This document shows, piece after piece, positions 26,209 to 35,281 of a stretch of DNA of 64,000 nt. Source of the DNA: an uncultured Lachnospira sp. (GTDB taxonomy: Bacteria; Bacillota; Clostridia; Lachnospirales; Lachnospiraceae); contig CAKRLE010000013.1 in the NCBI GenBank assembly GCA_934359185.1, positions 7,301-71,300 of the forward strand. The letters run 5' to 3'. The translations under genes and the position numbers were made by a program. The notes under the pieces were generated by a model, which worked only from the letters and a program-made list of their open reading frames with translations, was not told the DNA's origin and did no database searches. Every line of letters starts with the position of its first letter. Within the stretch, counting starts at the first letter, position 1.

Positions 26209-27036
26209 TCATTTCTTTTCTTTAAAGTATGTCACTATTCCCTGCGCTATCTTAGATGCCACTTCCGAATCATTATTCTTTAGAAGTGATGCATCCTCTT
26301 TGTTGCTTATAAATCCTAACTGTATAACAAGGCTGGCACATTTGGACCTGGAATTAACATAATAATTCTCATCAGCATTAGTAACTGTACCATATTTAAC
26401 GCCTCTGTTCCTTATACCAGTTATCGTTGACATGCTCTTTCCTATAGCGTCTGCCGCCGATACTGAATTGGCTGGTTTCTTGTTGTTAACCCATAGTTCA
26501 AATCCACTTACCGCAGTATTCTGTGCTGAATTCAGTCTCAGGGAAACAAGCAGATCTGATTGTGATTTGTCACATACAGAAACTCTTGCTTCATTGGCAA
26601 CTGTTTTATCTGAGTCCCTTGTAAGGACAACTTTGATGCCCCTCTGCTCAAGTTCGCTTTTAAGCTTCAAGGCAACAGCAAGCGTGACATTTTTCTCTGT
26701 AAGCCCATTAGCACTTGCACCAGAATCACTTCCACCAAGTGCCGGGTCTATACAGACTGTATAACTCCTGCCAAGCGTTTCTGCCTGTGTGACAGCTGAC
26801 GTACTTGTGTTTTCCTGCCTGCTTTTTACTGTAGCTGACGTACTTGCAGCACTTGTTTCCTGCTGTGGGATATTATTAATTTTATTATTTTTTAGAAATG
26901 CAGACAGATCATAGCCATTATAATCAGCATATACCATTAATCCAAATGCAGCTATTGCTAACAATGTAATAACAGCTATAAAGTTATCTAATCTGAATGG
27001 TTTCTTTGAAGGCTGTTTTGAATTCCTGTTCTTCAA
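26209..27036 (-). CDS. Amidase_3-fold protein with lost zinc and catalytic residues (pseudoenzyme)
   Basis: The 275-residue protein has a cytoplasmic start, one membrane helix (about 19-37), a Ser/Thr-rich linker and an N-acetylmuramoyl-L-alanine amidase domain (93-272) of the CwlD/LytC type. The fold motifs are plain but key residues differ. The zinc His of DPGHGG is Leu (DPALGG, L100); the second zinc His of SIHANS is Arg (SLRLNS, R167); the catalytic Glu of VELGF is Gln (VIQLGF, Q239). Only E114 of TEKNV remains. It is therefore very unlikely to cleave peptidoglycan and may bind wall or regulate another amidase. Start is TTG 27036 with AGGAGG 6-7 nt upstream. It follows sigE by 79 bp, so a role in sporulation is possible but unproven. 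Confidence 0.8.
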   Translation of the reverse strand: MKNRNSKQPSKKPFRLDNFIAVITLLAIAAFGLMVYADYNGYDLSAFLKNNKINNIPQQETSAASTSATVKSRQENTSTSAVTQAETLGRSYTVCIDPALGGSDSGASANGLTEKNVTLAVALKLKSELEQRGIKVVLTRDSDKTVANEARVSVCDKSQSDLLVSLRLNSAQNTAVSGFELWVNNKKPANSVSAADAIGKSMSTITGIRNRGVKYGTVTNADENYYVNSRSKCASLVIQLGFISNKEDASLLKNNDSEVASKIAQGIVTYFKEKK

Positions 27037-27115
27037 TTCAATCCTCCTAAGTTTTGCTTAACATATCTATTTTCTATAAGCCAGGCAAAAATGTCAATAC
27101 CAATTCGATATTTGT

Positions 27116-27856
27116 TTATGAATTCTTTACCATTTCCTTCTTTAATCTTCTGATTATCTTCTTTTCAAGTCTCGATATGTACGACTGTGATATGCCAAGC
27201 AGATCGGCAACCTCTTTCTGTGTCATTTCCTCGCCATCAGAACTTGTAAGTCCGTATCTTAAATCAACTATTTTTCTTTCCCTGTCAGACAGCTTTGCTA
27301 TTGCACTGTTTAATATCTTCCTCTCCGCCTCATTTTCTATATCTTTATATATAACATCCTCATCTGTTCCTAATATATCAGACAATAAAAGCTCATTTCC
27401 ATCCCAGTCAACATTGAGAGGTTCATCAATCGAAACCTCTGCCTTAGTTTTGTTATTTCTTCTAAGATACATAAGAATTTCATTCTCAATACACCTTGAT
27501 GCATATGTTGCAAGCTTGATATTTTTATCAGGCTTGTATGAGTTAATAGCCTTTATAAGTCCTATTGTTCCTATTGAAATAAGGTCTTCGACACCCACTC
27601 CTGTATTATCAAATCTTTTTGCTATATACACTACAAGCCTTAAATTATGTTCTATCAGGCATTTCCTGGCGTCACCCTGATTATCTGTTGCAAGCTCCTT
27701 TATAACTCTTGCTTCTTCATCTGCCGCAAGTGGTGCCGGCAGCACCTCTGAACCGCCTATATAATGTACATCTGGCTGTGAGATTGTAAATAAACTTTTA
27801 AATCCCGGTACCACCTTAAACTGAAATCTATCCTCTACTGCTACCTTTAATACCAT
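27116..27856 (-). CDS. sigE: RNA polymerase sigma-E factor (mother cell)
   Basis: SigE drives the first mother-cell programme of sporulation. The 246-residue protein has an N-terminal pro-sequence (about residues 1-35), then region 2 with [20 protein letters not shown] split by [14 protein letters not shown] and [17 protein letters not shown], then region 4 with [21 protein letters not shown]. The match is specific: [17 protein letters not shown] is characteristic of SigE. The pro-sequence is removed by SpoIIGA, encoded just upstream with a 2-bp gap. The start ATG has GGGAGA upstream. Confidence 0.95.
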   Translation of the reverse strand: MVLKVAVEDRFQFKVVPGFKSLFTISQPDVHYIGGSEVLPAPLAADEEARVIKELATDNQGDARKCLIEHNLRLVVYIAKRFDNTGVGVEDLISIGTIGLIKAINSYKPDKNIKLATYASRCIENEILMYLRRNNKTKAEVSIDEPLNVDWDGNELLLSDILGTDEDVIYKDIENEAERKILNSAIAKLSDRERKIVDLRYGLTSSDGEEMTQKEVADLLGISQSYISRLEKKIIRRLKKEMVKNS

Positions 27857-27858
27857 AA

Positions 27859-28683
27859 CTATTGTCTCCCATTTTTTATTAATAACGGATTTACCAGCAT
27901 GTCATAATCATCCCCATGTGATATGACATTTTCGCTGATTCCTACCAGAACATCTTTTAGATTTATTTCGATACTGCTGTTGTATATTCGGAACGTTTCG
28001 GCTGTAAACACTTGTATCACACTATTCTCACAGCCAACTGAACTTATGGGAATATAGTGTACTTTTTCCTTCTGACCTATATATATGTTGTCAGGAACAG
28101 CATTTTTATCTATAACACATACCGGCTTGCCATTATATGGATCTGTGAGATGATTTCCGGTATCAACCAGCCCTCTCACCGTAAAGCGTCTGCCTGCAGC
28201 ACCAATATCCACTTTTACCATATACTCTCTTATCTGCATAATCTTCACAACAGCCTGCGCGCATATTTTAATAATAGCTGCTGCGACAATCACATATGCC
28301 AGAAGTTCCGGACGTGATAATATCCTTTGTCCAATAAACCTTCCCATGCCTGTATATGACACAAGCATATGGACAGCCCCTGCAAGAGTAAATGTTATAA
28401 CGTAAAGAATAACTGTTCCTTTAATATTTCTTTTAGGATTATATGTACCACTGATAATCATAATCATCAGGAAGCTGACTACCAGATATGTACATATATG
28501 AAAAATGTTTCTGACGGTTCCTGTGCTTATCTGTACAATGACAGCCCACAGTGCTCCTAAAGTGGCTGAAAGAAAAATCTTTGAGTATGAAGCAGCATAC
28601 CCACAGACCTTATCCGTGTAATAAAGCACTATGTAATCCATAAACAGATTAAGCAGGAAAAAAACGTCAAGATATACAACGAT
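27859..28683 (-). CDS. spoIIGA: Sigma-E processing peptidase SpoIIGA, apparent AUC start
   Basis: SpoIIGA is a membrane aspartic protease that activates pro-sigma-E. It has five helices in the first 145 residues, then a soluble domain with [10 protein letters not shown], the single DTG active site of this dimeric retropepsin-like enzyme. The usual annotation would begin at ATG 28641, but the frame continues 14 codons upstream with the conserved family start ([13 protein letters not shown] then MDYIVL). An in-frame TAG lies just beyond. The only codon in the right place is ATC (28683), 9 nt after GGAGG, so initiation is probably at AUC, giving 274 residues. If AUC is not used, the protein would lose half of its first helix. 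Confidence 0.85.
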   Translation of the reverse strand: MVVYLDVFFLLNLFMDYIVLYYTDKVCGYAASYSKIFLSATLGALWAVIVQISTGTVRNIFHICTYLVVSFLMIMIISGTYNPKRNIKGTVILYVITFTLAGAVHMLVSYTGMGRFIGQRILSRPELLAYVIVAAAIIKICAQAVVKIMQIREYMVKVDIGAAGRRFTVRGLVDTGNHLTDPYNGKPVCVIDKNAVPDNIYIGQKEKVHYIPISSVGCENSVIQVFTAETFRIYNSSIEINLKDVLVGISENVISHGDDYDMLVNPLLIKNGRQ

Positions 28684-28750
28684 TGTCTATCGCCTCCCTC
28701 TCTATCAGAACATCCTGTTGTTGTCATTACCATTGCTGACAACATGATGT

Positions 28751-28785
28751 ATTATAGACAGGTCGTGATAAGAAATTTGTCGCAA
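28751..28785 (-). promoter_or_regulatory. Candidate Spo0A-controlled promoter of spoIIGA-sigE
   Basis: A perfect -10 TATAAT (28756-28751) lies 68 bp before spoIIGA. TGTCGCA (28779-28785) is one mismatch from the 0A box TGTCGAA and ends 22 bp upstream of the -10, as in the spoIIG promoter of Bacillus, which has an unusual spacing and needs Spo0A. Confidence 0.5.
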
Positions 28786-28810
28786 AGAGAGGATAGAAAA
28801 ATTTTATTTA

Positions 28811-28845
28811 GAAAAAAATGCCCCGCCAGTTACCTGACGGGGCAT
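28811..28845 (-). terminator. Terminator of ftsZ
   Basis: GCCCCGTCAG-GTAA-CTGGCGGGGC followed by ATTTTTTT on the minus strand, 20 bp after the ftsZ stop. It separates the division genes from spoIIGA-sigE. Confidence 0.9.
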
Positions 28846-28863
28846 ATAAAAATTATTAAATTA

Positions 28864-30072
28864 TTATCTACGATTCTTCTGAAGGAATGTTGGTATATTA
28901 ATTCCCTTTTCAACCTTACTGCTTGTAATCTCACCAGGAGTCTTAAGACCTGGAACTGGCTCTTCTGAAGCATATGAAGGTGTAATTGATGCTGCTGCCG
29001 GCTGAACAGGTGCTGTAGATGCCTGTCCACCTGAATATGAATATGTAGGCTTAGCTGCTGGTCTTACACCTGATGCAACTCTTGTCTGTGCAGAAAATCC
29101 TGCCATTGCATTGTTAACATTAGTGTCCTCAAGACCTGTAGCGATAACTGTAATAGATGCGAAATCTGTAACTGAATCATCATATACAGCACCGAAGATA
29201 ATATTAGTATCATCCCCTGTAAGCTCTCTTACATAATCTGCCGCATCATTAGCTTCCATAAGTGAAACATCACCAGAAATATTAATGATGACATCTGTTG
29301 CATTATTAATAGTTGTCTCAAGAAGCGGACTCTCAACAGCAATCTTAACAGCCTCAAGAGCTTTATCATCACCTGTTGCTGAACCGATACCGATATGGGC
29401 AACACCCTTATCCTGCATAACAGTCTTAACATCGGCAAAATCAAGGTTGATATCACCAGGATTATTGATAAGGTCTGTGATACCCTGAACGGACTGCTGA
29501 AGAACTTCATCAGCTTTCTTCAATGCCTCTGGCATAGTTGTTCTTCTGTCTACTATCTCTAAAAGCTTATCATTAGGGATAACGATAAGTGTGTCTACGC
29601 TCTCCTTAAGTCTCTCTATTCCTGAAAGGGCATTATTCATACGTGTCTTAGCCTCAAATCTGAAAGGCTTGGTAACAACACCAACTGTAAGAATCCCCAT
29701 CTCCTTAGATACCTTAGCAACAACAGGAGCTGCACCAGTTCCTGTTCCACCACCCATACCACAGGTAACAAATACCATATCTGCACCCTTGATGGCCTGT
29801 GTAATCTCTTCTATGCTTTCCTCTGCTGCCTTCTCTCCAACTTCTGGATTGGCACCTGCGCCCAGTCCCTTAGTCAGTTTCTCACCAATCTGAATAGCTA
29901 CAGGAGCTTTACATAACTGCAATGCCTGTCCATCTGTATTAATCCCGATGAACTCTACTCCTCCAACATTCTCATCTATCATTCTGTTAACTGCGTTGTT
30001 TCCAGCTCCACCAACGCCCACTACTATTATCTTTGCTGATGACCCTGAGTCATTTGTCATAATTTCTAACAA
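28864..30072 (-). CDS. ftsZ: Cell division protein FtsZ
   Basis: FtsZ polymerises into the division ring. The GTPase motif [12 protein letters not shown] and the T7 region NLDFADVK are clear. The variable linker (about 315-385) precedes the conserved C-terminal peptide [12 protein letters not shown], which binds partners such as SepF or FtsA. The start is TTG 30072, giving MLEIMTND, because AAAGGAGG lies 8 nt upstream. The family in Lachnospiraceae begins MLEIKTNE. The GTG at 30096 is upstream of the ribosome site. No ftsA is adjacent, so SepF elsewhere may be the membrane anchor. Confidence 0.96.
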   Translation of the reverse strand: MLEIMTNDSGSSAKIIVVGVGGAGNNAVNRMIDENVGGVEFIGINTDGQALQLCKAPVAIQIGEKLTKGLGAGANPEVGEKAAEESIEEITQAIKGADMVFVTCGMGGGTGTGAAPVVAKVSKEMGILTVGVVTKPFRFEAKTRMNNALSGIERLKESVDTLIVIPNDKLLEIVDRRTTMPEALKKADEVLQQSVQGITDLINNPGDINLDFADVKTVMQDKGVAHIGIGSATGDDKALEAVKIAVESPLLETTINNATDVIINISGDVSLMEANDAADYVRELTGDDTNIIFGAVYDDSVTDFASITVIATGLEDTNVNNAMAGFSAQTRVASGVRPAAKPTYSYSGGQASTAPVQPAAASITPSYASEEPVPGLKTPGEITSSKVEKGINIPTFLQKNRR

Positions 30073-30141
30073 GGGAACTGCCTCCTTTTTTTGCACTACT
30101 AAATATAATATAAAATTTACAGTAAAATATCAATATGTTTT

Positions 30142-30891
30142 TCAATTTTCTTTCTTAAATATGACTGATGAATTATTGCCATTATACTCTGAAAGATACA
30201 ATGTACCATTCATCCCTTCAAGGCTGTCCTCCATCTGCTTTAACACAAATAACTTTTCTGTGCAGTCCTCCACACTTCCAAGTTCTATTTTAACATCATC
30301 CATATATAATGTGACATTATAAGATGAATCGAAATATATCTTATCTATACCAAGCTGATACTTATCAAACGCCTGTGTAAGATCAAGAATATTACCAAAT
30401 ACAGACATATTATCAATCTCAAGCTTTGAATTAAGGACTATGCTTTTAAATTCGAGTCCTTCTATCTGTGGAACACCTTCATACTTCAAAGATGAGCTCT
30501 CTACAACTGTACCATCCTTATCAAAGTACATGTTGCAGCCCATATAGCTTATATACCCGACTATCGGCTTCTCATACACTGTAACTGTCAGTTTGTCAGG
30601 CCATGTCACATCCACATCATATTTCTGTACAAATGCTATCTGCTTATCTTTCTTTCCAAACAGCATATAAAACAGTATGTTAGGATTGTCGCCGCCAAAT
30701 ATGACATTATTGAGTTCTCCCGGCGCATAGTGGGTTCCACCTATATACTCTATAGATACAGCCCTGAATACATATGCACTTACACCTGCAAACGCTGCCA
30801 CAACAACAATCAGTATGATAATAAGGCGCTTTAATATTTTCTTTTTATGTGCATTTCTGTCAAGCTTTGTACCAATACCACCCATATTCAC
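30142..30891 (-). CDS. ftsQ: Cell division protein FtsQ/DivIB
   Basis: This bitopic protein has a short basic cytoplasmic tail, one helix (about residues 22-44) and an extracytoplasmic POTRA domain (about 46-115, starting VSIEYIGGTHYAPGE). A beta domain follows. It stabilises the FtsL-DivIC-FtsI complex. Starts at TTG 30894, GTG 30891 and ATG 30885 are possible. AAAGG is 5 nt before GTG, so that is preferred. The gap to the SEDS gene upstream is 8 bp and to ftsZ downstream about 70 bp. Confidence 0.85.
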   Translation of the reverse strand: MNMGGIGTKLDRNAHKKKILKRLIIILIVVVAAFAGVSAYVFRAVSIEYIGGTHYAPGELNNVIFGGDNPNILFYMLFGKKDKQIAFVQKYDVDVTWPDKLTVTVYEKPIVGYISYMGCNMYFDKDGTVVESSSLKYEGVPQIEGLEFKSIVLNSKLEIDNMSVFGNILDLTQAFDKYQLGIDKIYFDSSYNVTLYMDDVKIELGSVEDCTEKLFVLKQMEDSLEGMNGTLYLSEYNGNNSSVIFKKEN

Positions 30892-30899
30892 CAACGCCT

Positions 30900-32054
30900 T
30901 TACATCTCAAGTTTAATCTGGCCAGACACATTCATAACAATCCCAACCTCTGCAAGCAGTACTACTGCCGACGAACCGCCATAACTTATAAACGGAAGCG
31001 AGACACCTGTATTAGGAATAATATTGGTAACAACGGCTATATTAAGCACAACCTGTATTGCTATATGTGCAAACACACCTGCTGCCAGAAGCGTTCCAAA
31101 TAAATCTGGTGCATTCTGTGCTATATGCGCTATTCTCCACAGCATAACAACAAATACAAGAATAATGCACACCGCTCCAAATAATCCAAGCTCCTCACAT
31201 ATAATAGAAAATATCATATCATTCTGGGACTCTGGTATGTATCCAAGCTTCTGAAGGCTCTTTCCTAATCCTTTTCCAAACAAACCGCCTGAACCAATGG
31301 CATATAATGCCTGCACAGTCTGATAACCTTTGCCAGTAATGTATTTTTCAGGATCTACCCACACAAGTATTCTGTTAAGACGGAAACTTCCTGTCATCTT
31401 ATTAGAATTAATCATGCCTGACACCCATGTATACAGACCAACAAAACCCGCAACAGCAGCCGCTCCTAATGCTGCAAATATCTTATATCCTGGATATGCC
31501 ACAAATATCATGACAAACCCTATTGCAAATATAATAAGCGCACTGCTCATGTTATTAGATATTATAAATACTGCAACTCCCTGTATTCCTGCCGAAATCA
31601 TAAAGATTATAAATGCATTTTTAAGCTTGCGGACCTGCTTGCCATATCCACATACAAGAGCTGCAATCAGAACAATGACTGCGAACTTAGACACGTCGGC
31701 TGGCTGCACGCCACCAAACACAGGGAATCTTATCCATCGCTTGGCGCCATTAGCACTGCTTCCAAACGGAATAAGTGCAAACACAAGTCCTAATGCAAAT
31801 ATATACAGGACTAATGCATATTTCTGCCAGATATGGTAATCAAATCTGTATGCCATATACATAGCAACAAATCCAACTATTGTAGATAAAAGCTGCTTGA
31901 CAAAATAAGATGCTGCATTGCCACTCTCCATCTGTGCAGTATATGAACTTGTACTATATATCATCACCAGTCCAAAGCCAACCAGAAATATAGTCACAAA
32001 TAAAAGACTGTAATCAAAATATCTCTCTTTTGGCTTTTTAACTCTTTTTGCCAT
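30900..32054 (-). CDS. ftsW: SEDS-family peptidoglycan polymerase (FtsW/SpoVE type)
   Basis: SEDS proteins polymerise lipid II and work with a class B PBP. The 384-residue protein has ten helices and the family blocks GVQPADVSKFAVI, KLGYIPESQNDMIFSII-like and PNTGVSLPFISYGGSS. Its place between murD and ftsQ fits FtsW or the sporulation paralogue SpoVE; the sequence alone does not separate them. It probably pairs with one of the two PBPs upstream. Confidence 0.9.
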   Translation of the reverse strand: MAKRVKKPKERYFDYSLLFVTIFLVGFGLVMIYSTSSYTAQMESGNAASYFVKQLLSTIVGFVAMYMAYRFDYHIWQKYALVLYIFALGLVFALIPFGSSANGAKRWIRFPVFGGVQPADVSKFAVIVLIAALVCGYGKQVRKLKNAFIIFMISAGIQGVAVFIISNNMSSALIIFAIGFVMIFVAYPGYKIFAALGAAAVAGFVGLYTWVSGMINSNKMTGSFRLNRILVWVDPEKYITGKGYQTVQALYAIGSGGLFGKGLGKSLQKLGYIPESQNDMIFSIICEELGLFGAVCIILVFVVMLWRIAHIAQNAPDLFGTLLAAGVFAHIAIQVVLNIAVVTNIIPNTGVSLPFISYGGSSAVVLLAEVGIVMNVSGQIKLEM

Positions 32055-32069
32055 ATAAAACCCCTATTA

Positions 32070-33425
32070 TTAAAGTTTGTTAACAAAATCCTTGAACATT
32101 CTTCCACGCTGCTCATATGATTCAAACATATCCCAGCTTGCACACGCAGGAGATAAAAGGACTGCATCACCTGGTCTGGCGTTATCAGCACATATCTTTA
32201 CAACCTCTTCCAGCGAATCTGCAAACACATAATTCTTAAATCCATATTTATCTGCTGTCTTTGCTATCTTAGGTGCTGTAACCCCCATAAGGACAAGCAT
32301 CTTAACCATCGGATTAAACGCTTTCACATATTCATCAAACTCTGAGCCCTTATCGTATCCTCCACCAATAAGAATTGTTGGACGCGACATCGCCTTGATT
32401 GCCTTGATTGCTGCATCGGGATTAGTTCCCTTGGAATCATTGTAATATACAACATCATTCTTGGTTGCAACATATTCAATTCTATGTTCTACTGCTTTGA
32501 ATCTCTTAATCTCATGAAGCATTATGTCCTCTGGAACACCTGCTGCTTTAGTAATATCTATTGCAGCGCATACATTTTCATAGTTATGCTCACCTATCAG
32601 ATTCATATCATGCACATTCATAAGAACTTTGTCTGTGCTTCCATCATAATAGTGTATGTTTTCATCTTCTACATACGCACCCTTAGGTGGTCTCTGCCTG
32701 CTTGAGAACCATACAACATCTGCCTTGCACTCATTAAGTCCGAACTCTCTTAACACATCATCCTCATAATTAAGGACACATACCTGGTCTTTAGTCTGGT
32801 TCATGCTTATATCCTCTTTAGTCCTGATATAACATTCCATGGTATGGTGTCTGTTAAGATGGTCTGGTGTTATGTTAAGTATAGCACTGACAAGCGGCTT
32901 GAACTCGTGTATAGTTTCTAACTGGAAACTGCTTATCTCTGCTACAGTATATGAATCATCTGTTGTTTTTGACACTTCTGTTGTGTATGGATTACCAATA
33001 TTGCCAACAACAAATGTATTATCCTTCCATGCTTTCATAATCTGTCCTGTAAGCGCTGTTGTTGTAGTCTTTCCATTAGTTCCTGTTATTGCAAGAAGTG
33101 TCCCCTTATCAAAATGATATGCAAGCTCTATCTCTCCCCATACAGGAATACCTGCGTTCTTAAAATTAAGGACAAGTTCGCTGTCAATTGGAACTCCAGG
33201 GCTTATGACAAGCAGATCATATTCCTTCTCACTTCCCTGTGGATAACTTCCAACATACACTTCCATTACAGGCATACCCACTTTTGCTTTAATATCCTCT
33301 GGTTTTAATTTATCATTGCCATCATAAAGCACAACGTCTGCATTTTCCTGTATCAAAAGCTTAGCTGCACCAATTCCGCTTATTCCAGTACCTGCTATGA
33401 ATACTTTTTTCCCTTCAAATTCCAT
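32070..33425 (-). CDS. murD: UDP-N-acetylmuramoylalanine-D-glutamate ligase
   Basis: MurD adds D-Glu to UDP-MurNAc-L-Ala in the cytoplasm. The Rossmann start is FIAGTGISGIGAAKLL, the ATP loop is ITGTNGKTTTTAL and the late block is NDSKGTNPDAA. The 451-residue length is usual. GGAGG is 7 nt before the ATG. It follows the PBP genes directly, where mraY would normally lie between them. Confidence 0.96.
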   Translation of the reverse strand: MEFEGKKVFIAGTGISGIGAAKLLIQENADVVLYDGNDKLKPEDIKAKVGMPVMEVYVGSYPQGSEKEYDLLVISPGVPIDSELVLNFKNAGIPVWGEIELAYHFDKGTLLAITGTNGKTTTTALTGQIMKAWKDNTFVVGNIGNPYTTEVSKTTDDSYTVAEISSFQLETIHEFKPLVSAILNITPDHLNRHHTMECYIRTKEDISMNQTKDQVCVLNYEDDVLREFGLNECKADVVWFSSRQRPPKGAYVEDENIHYYDGSTDKVLMNVHDMNLIGEHNYENVCAAIDITKAAGVPEDIMLHEIKRFKAVEHRIEYVATKNDVVYYNDSKGTNPDAAIKAIKAMSRPTILIGGGYDKGSEFDEYVKAFNPMVKMLVLMGVTAPKIAKTADKYGFKNYVFADSLEEVVKICADNARPGDAVLLSPACASWDMFESYEQRGRMFKDFVNKL

Positions 33426-33506
33426 AATCCATCCTCCGTGTTACGACTGCATTATCGCGCAATATGCGTCAATCGTATATCTTTTAATTTTACTATCATT
33501 CATATA

Positions 33507-35225
33507 TTATTTCAAGGTATATGGCAGTACATTTTCAAAGAGTTCTCTTATAACAGGAGCTGCTATCGTTCCGCCATAATATGCCCCGACCGGCTCATCA
33601 ATAAGGCACATCGCCATAATCTGCGGGTCATCAACGCTTGAAAATCCTATAAAGCTTGCAATGTATCTGCCAGAACCTCTTGGAAGCTTCTGTGACGTGG
33701 CAGTCTTTCCTCCAATGGAAAATCCTTCTATATAAGCTTTACTGCCTCCACCTTTTTCCACAACCTGCCCAAGTATATCCCTCATTACATCACTAGTATG
33801 TTTATCGATTGCATCAGACTGTATACTGTATGTAAATTCATTAACAGTTTCATTATTATTGTCAACCGTCTTTACAGCAAAATGTGGTGTAACAAGATTC
33901 CCGCCATTAACAATTGCTGCTGCCGCTCTTATCATCTGCATGGGCGTTATCTGGAATGACTGCCCGAACGACATTGTAGCAAGCTCTACCTCGCCAACTT
34001 TTTCCTGCTTATGTATAATTGTTGAAGCTTCTCCTGCTATATCTATGCCTGTTTTAGACAAAAGCCCAAGTTTTCCCATATATTTATAAAATGATGATAC
34101 ACCTACTCTTCTTCCCCACTCAATAAATGCAGGATTACATGAATTCATAACCGTTTCAGTAAAAGTCTGGCTGCCATGTCCTGTTGTCTTATGACATCTT
34201 ATCGTCCTGTCAGCCACAACTGTCCTTCCACCGCATGAATAGTGGTCGTTAAGCGTACACACGCCTGTCTCCAGCGCTGCCGCCGCAGTTACCATCTTGA
34301 AAATCGAGCCCGGTTCATATGTATCATTGATGCAGAAGTTTCTCCATCTGGCATTGAGAATATTCATATCTGTCTCACCTGAATATGGGTCATTCAGATC
34401 ATATTCAGGTGTATTTACCATTGCAAGTATCTCGCCATCGGACGGATTCATCACAATTATAGATACACTTTTTGCCTGGCATGACAACATTGTTTTTTCA
34501 GCAAGCTGTGTTGCATAGCTCTGAATGTTATAATCCAATGACAGAACAAGATTATCGCCCTTATCAGGCTCATCTCTCATCTCCTGATACTCATCAAGCT
34601 CAATCCCCCATGCGTCTGTCACTGTAAGTATCCTGCCTGATTCGCCCGAAAGCTGTTCATCATACTTAGCCTCTATCCCTAATATTCCCTGATTATCTGC
34701 ACCTGTAAATCCTATCACCTTGGACGCAAGGCTTCCATATGGATAATACCTTTTATAATCCTCATCAACTTTGACACCTGGATAATTGTAATTCCTTATC
34801 CTGTCCCCAGTCTCCTTGTCTACATTAGATTTAACCTTCTCTATAGACGATACTTTTTCAACCCTTTTCCGCGCAGTCTGCTCATCTATAGCAAGTTCTC
34901 TGACAAGCATCTGTATGACGCCTTCAGCATCTTCAATCTGGCTGTGAATCACAGACACTGTACATACTGTGCGGCTTGAAGCAAGCACAACACCATTTCT
35001 GTCTAATATCTGGCCACGCATCGCCTTAATGCTTCGTTGACGCTCATGCAGATCAGAAGCCTTATTTGAATAATATTCTGACTGGCATACCATAAGTACG
35101 CACAGCCTAACAATAAGAACCACTGATGCCGCCACAACGCACATAGCAGCAGCGAACATTTTCTTTCGATGCCTCATATACGGCATTCTGTTAGTTGTGT
35201 TAAACTTTAATACATTTTTATTCAT
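33507..35225 (-). CDS. Class B penicillin-binding protein with KTA in place of KTG
   Basis: This is a transpeptidase that cross-links peptidoglycan. It has one N-terminal helix (about 23-47), a PBP dimer domain (60-210) and a transpeptidase domain (230-570). The active serine motif is SIFK (307-310), the second motif is SCN (362-364), but the third is GGKTATSQ (K507-T508-A509), not KTG. Gly to Ala beside the oxyanion strand may change turnover or beta-lactam affinity. There is no C-terminal PASTA domain. It is the second of two tandem PBPs, so one may serve vegetative division and the other sporulation (SpoVD) or outgrowth. The assignment of roles is not possible from sequence. Confidence 0.9.
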   Translation of the reverse strand: MNKNVLKFNTTNRMPYMRHRKKMFAAAMCVVAASVVLIVRLCVLMVCQSEYYSNKASDLHERQRSIKAMRGQILDRNGVVLASSRTVCTVSVIHSQIEDAEGVIQMLVRELAIDEQTARKRVEKVSSIEKVKSNVDKETGDRIRNYNYPGVKVDEDYKRYYPYGSLASKVIGFTGADNQGILGIEAKYDEQLSGESGRILTVTDAWGIELDEYQEMRDEPDKGDNLVLSLDYNIQSYATQLAEKTMLSCQAKSVSIIVMNPSDGEILAMVNTPEYDLNDPYSGETDMNILNARWRNFCINDTYEPGSIFKMVTAAAALETGVCTLNDHYSCGGRTVVADRTIRCHKTTGHGSQTFTETVMNSCNPAFIEWGRRVGVSSFYKYMGKLGLLSKTGIDIAGEASTIIHKQEKVGEVELATMSFGQSFQITPMQMIRAAAAIVNGGNLVTPHFAVKTVDNNNETVNEFTYSIQSDAIDKHTSDVMRDILGQVVEKGGGSKAYIEGFSIGGKTATSQKLPRGSGRYIASFIGFSSVDDPQIMAMCLIDEPVGAYYGGTIAAPVIRELFENVLPYTLK

Positions 35226-35281
35226 AAAAATCCGAAAAGCAGCTGATTATAATATAATATTAGCCGCCTTCCGGATATATG

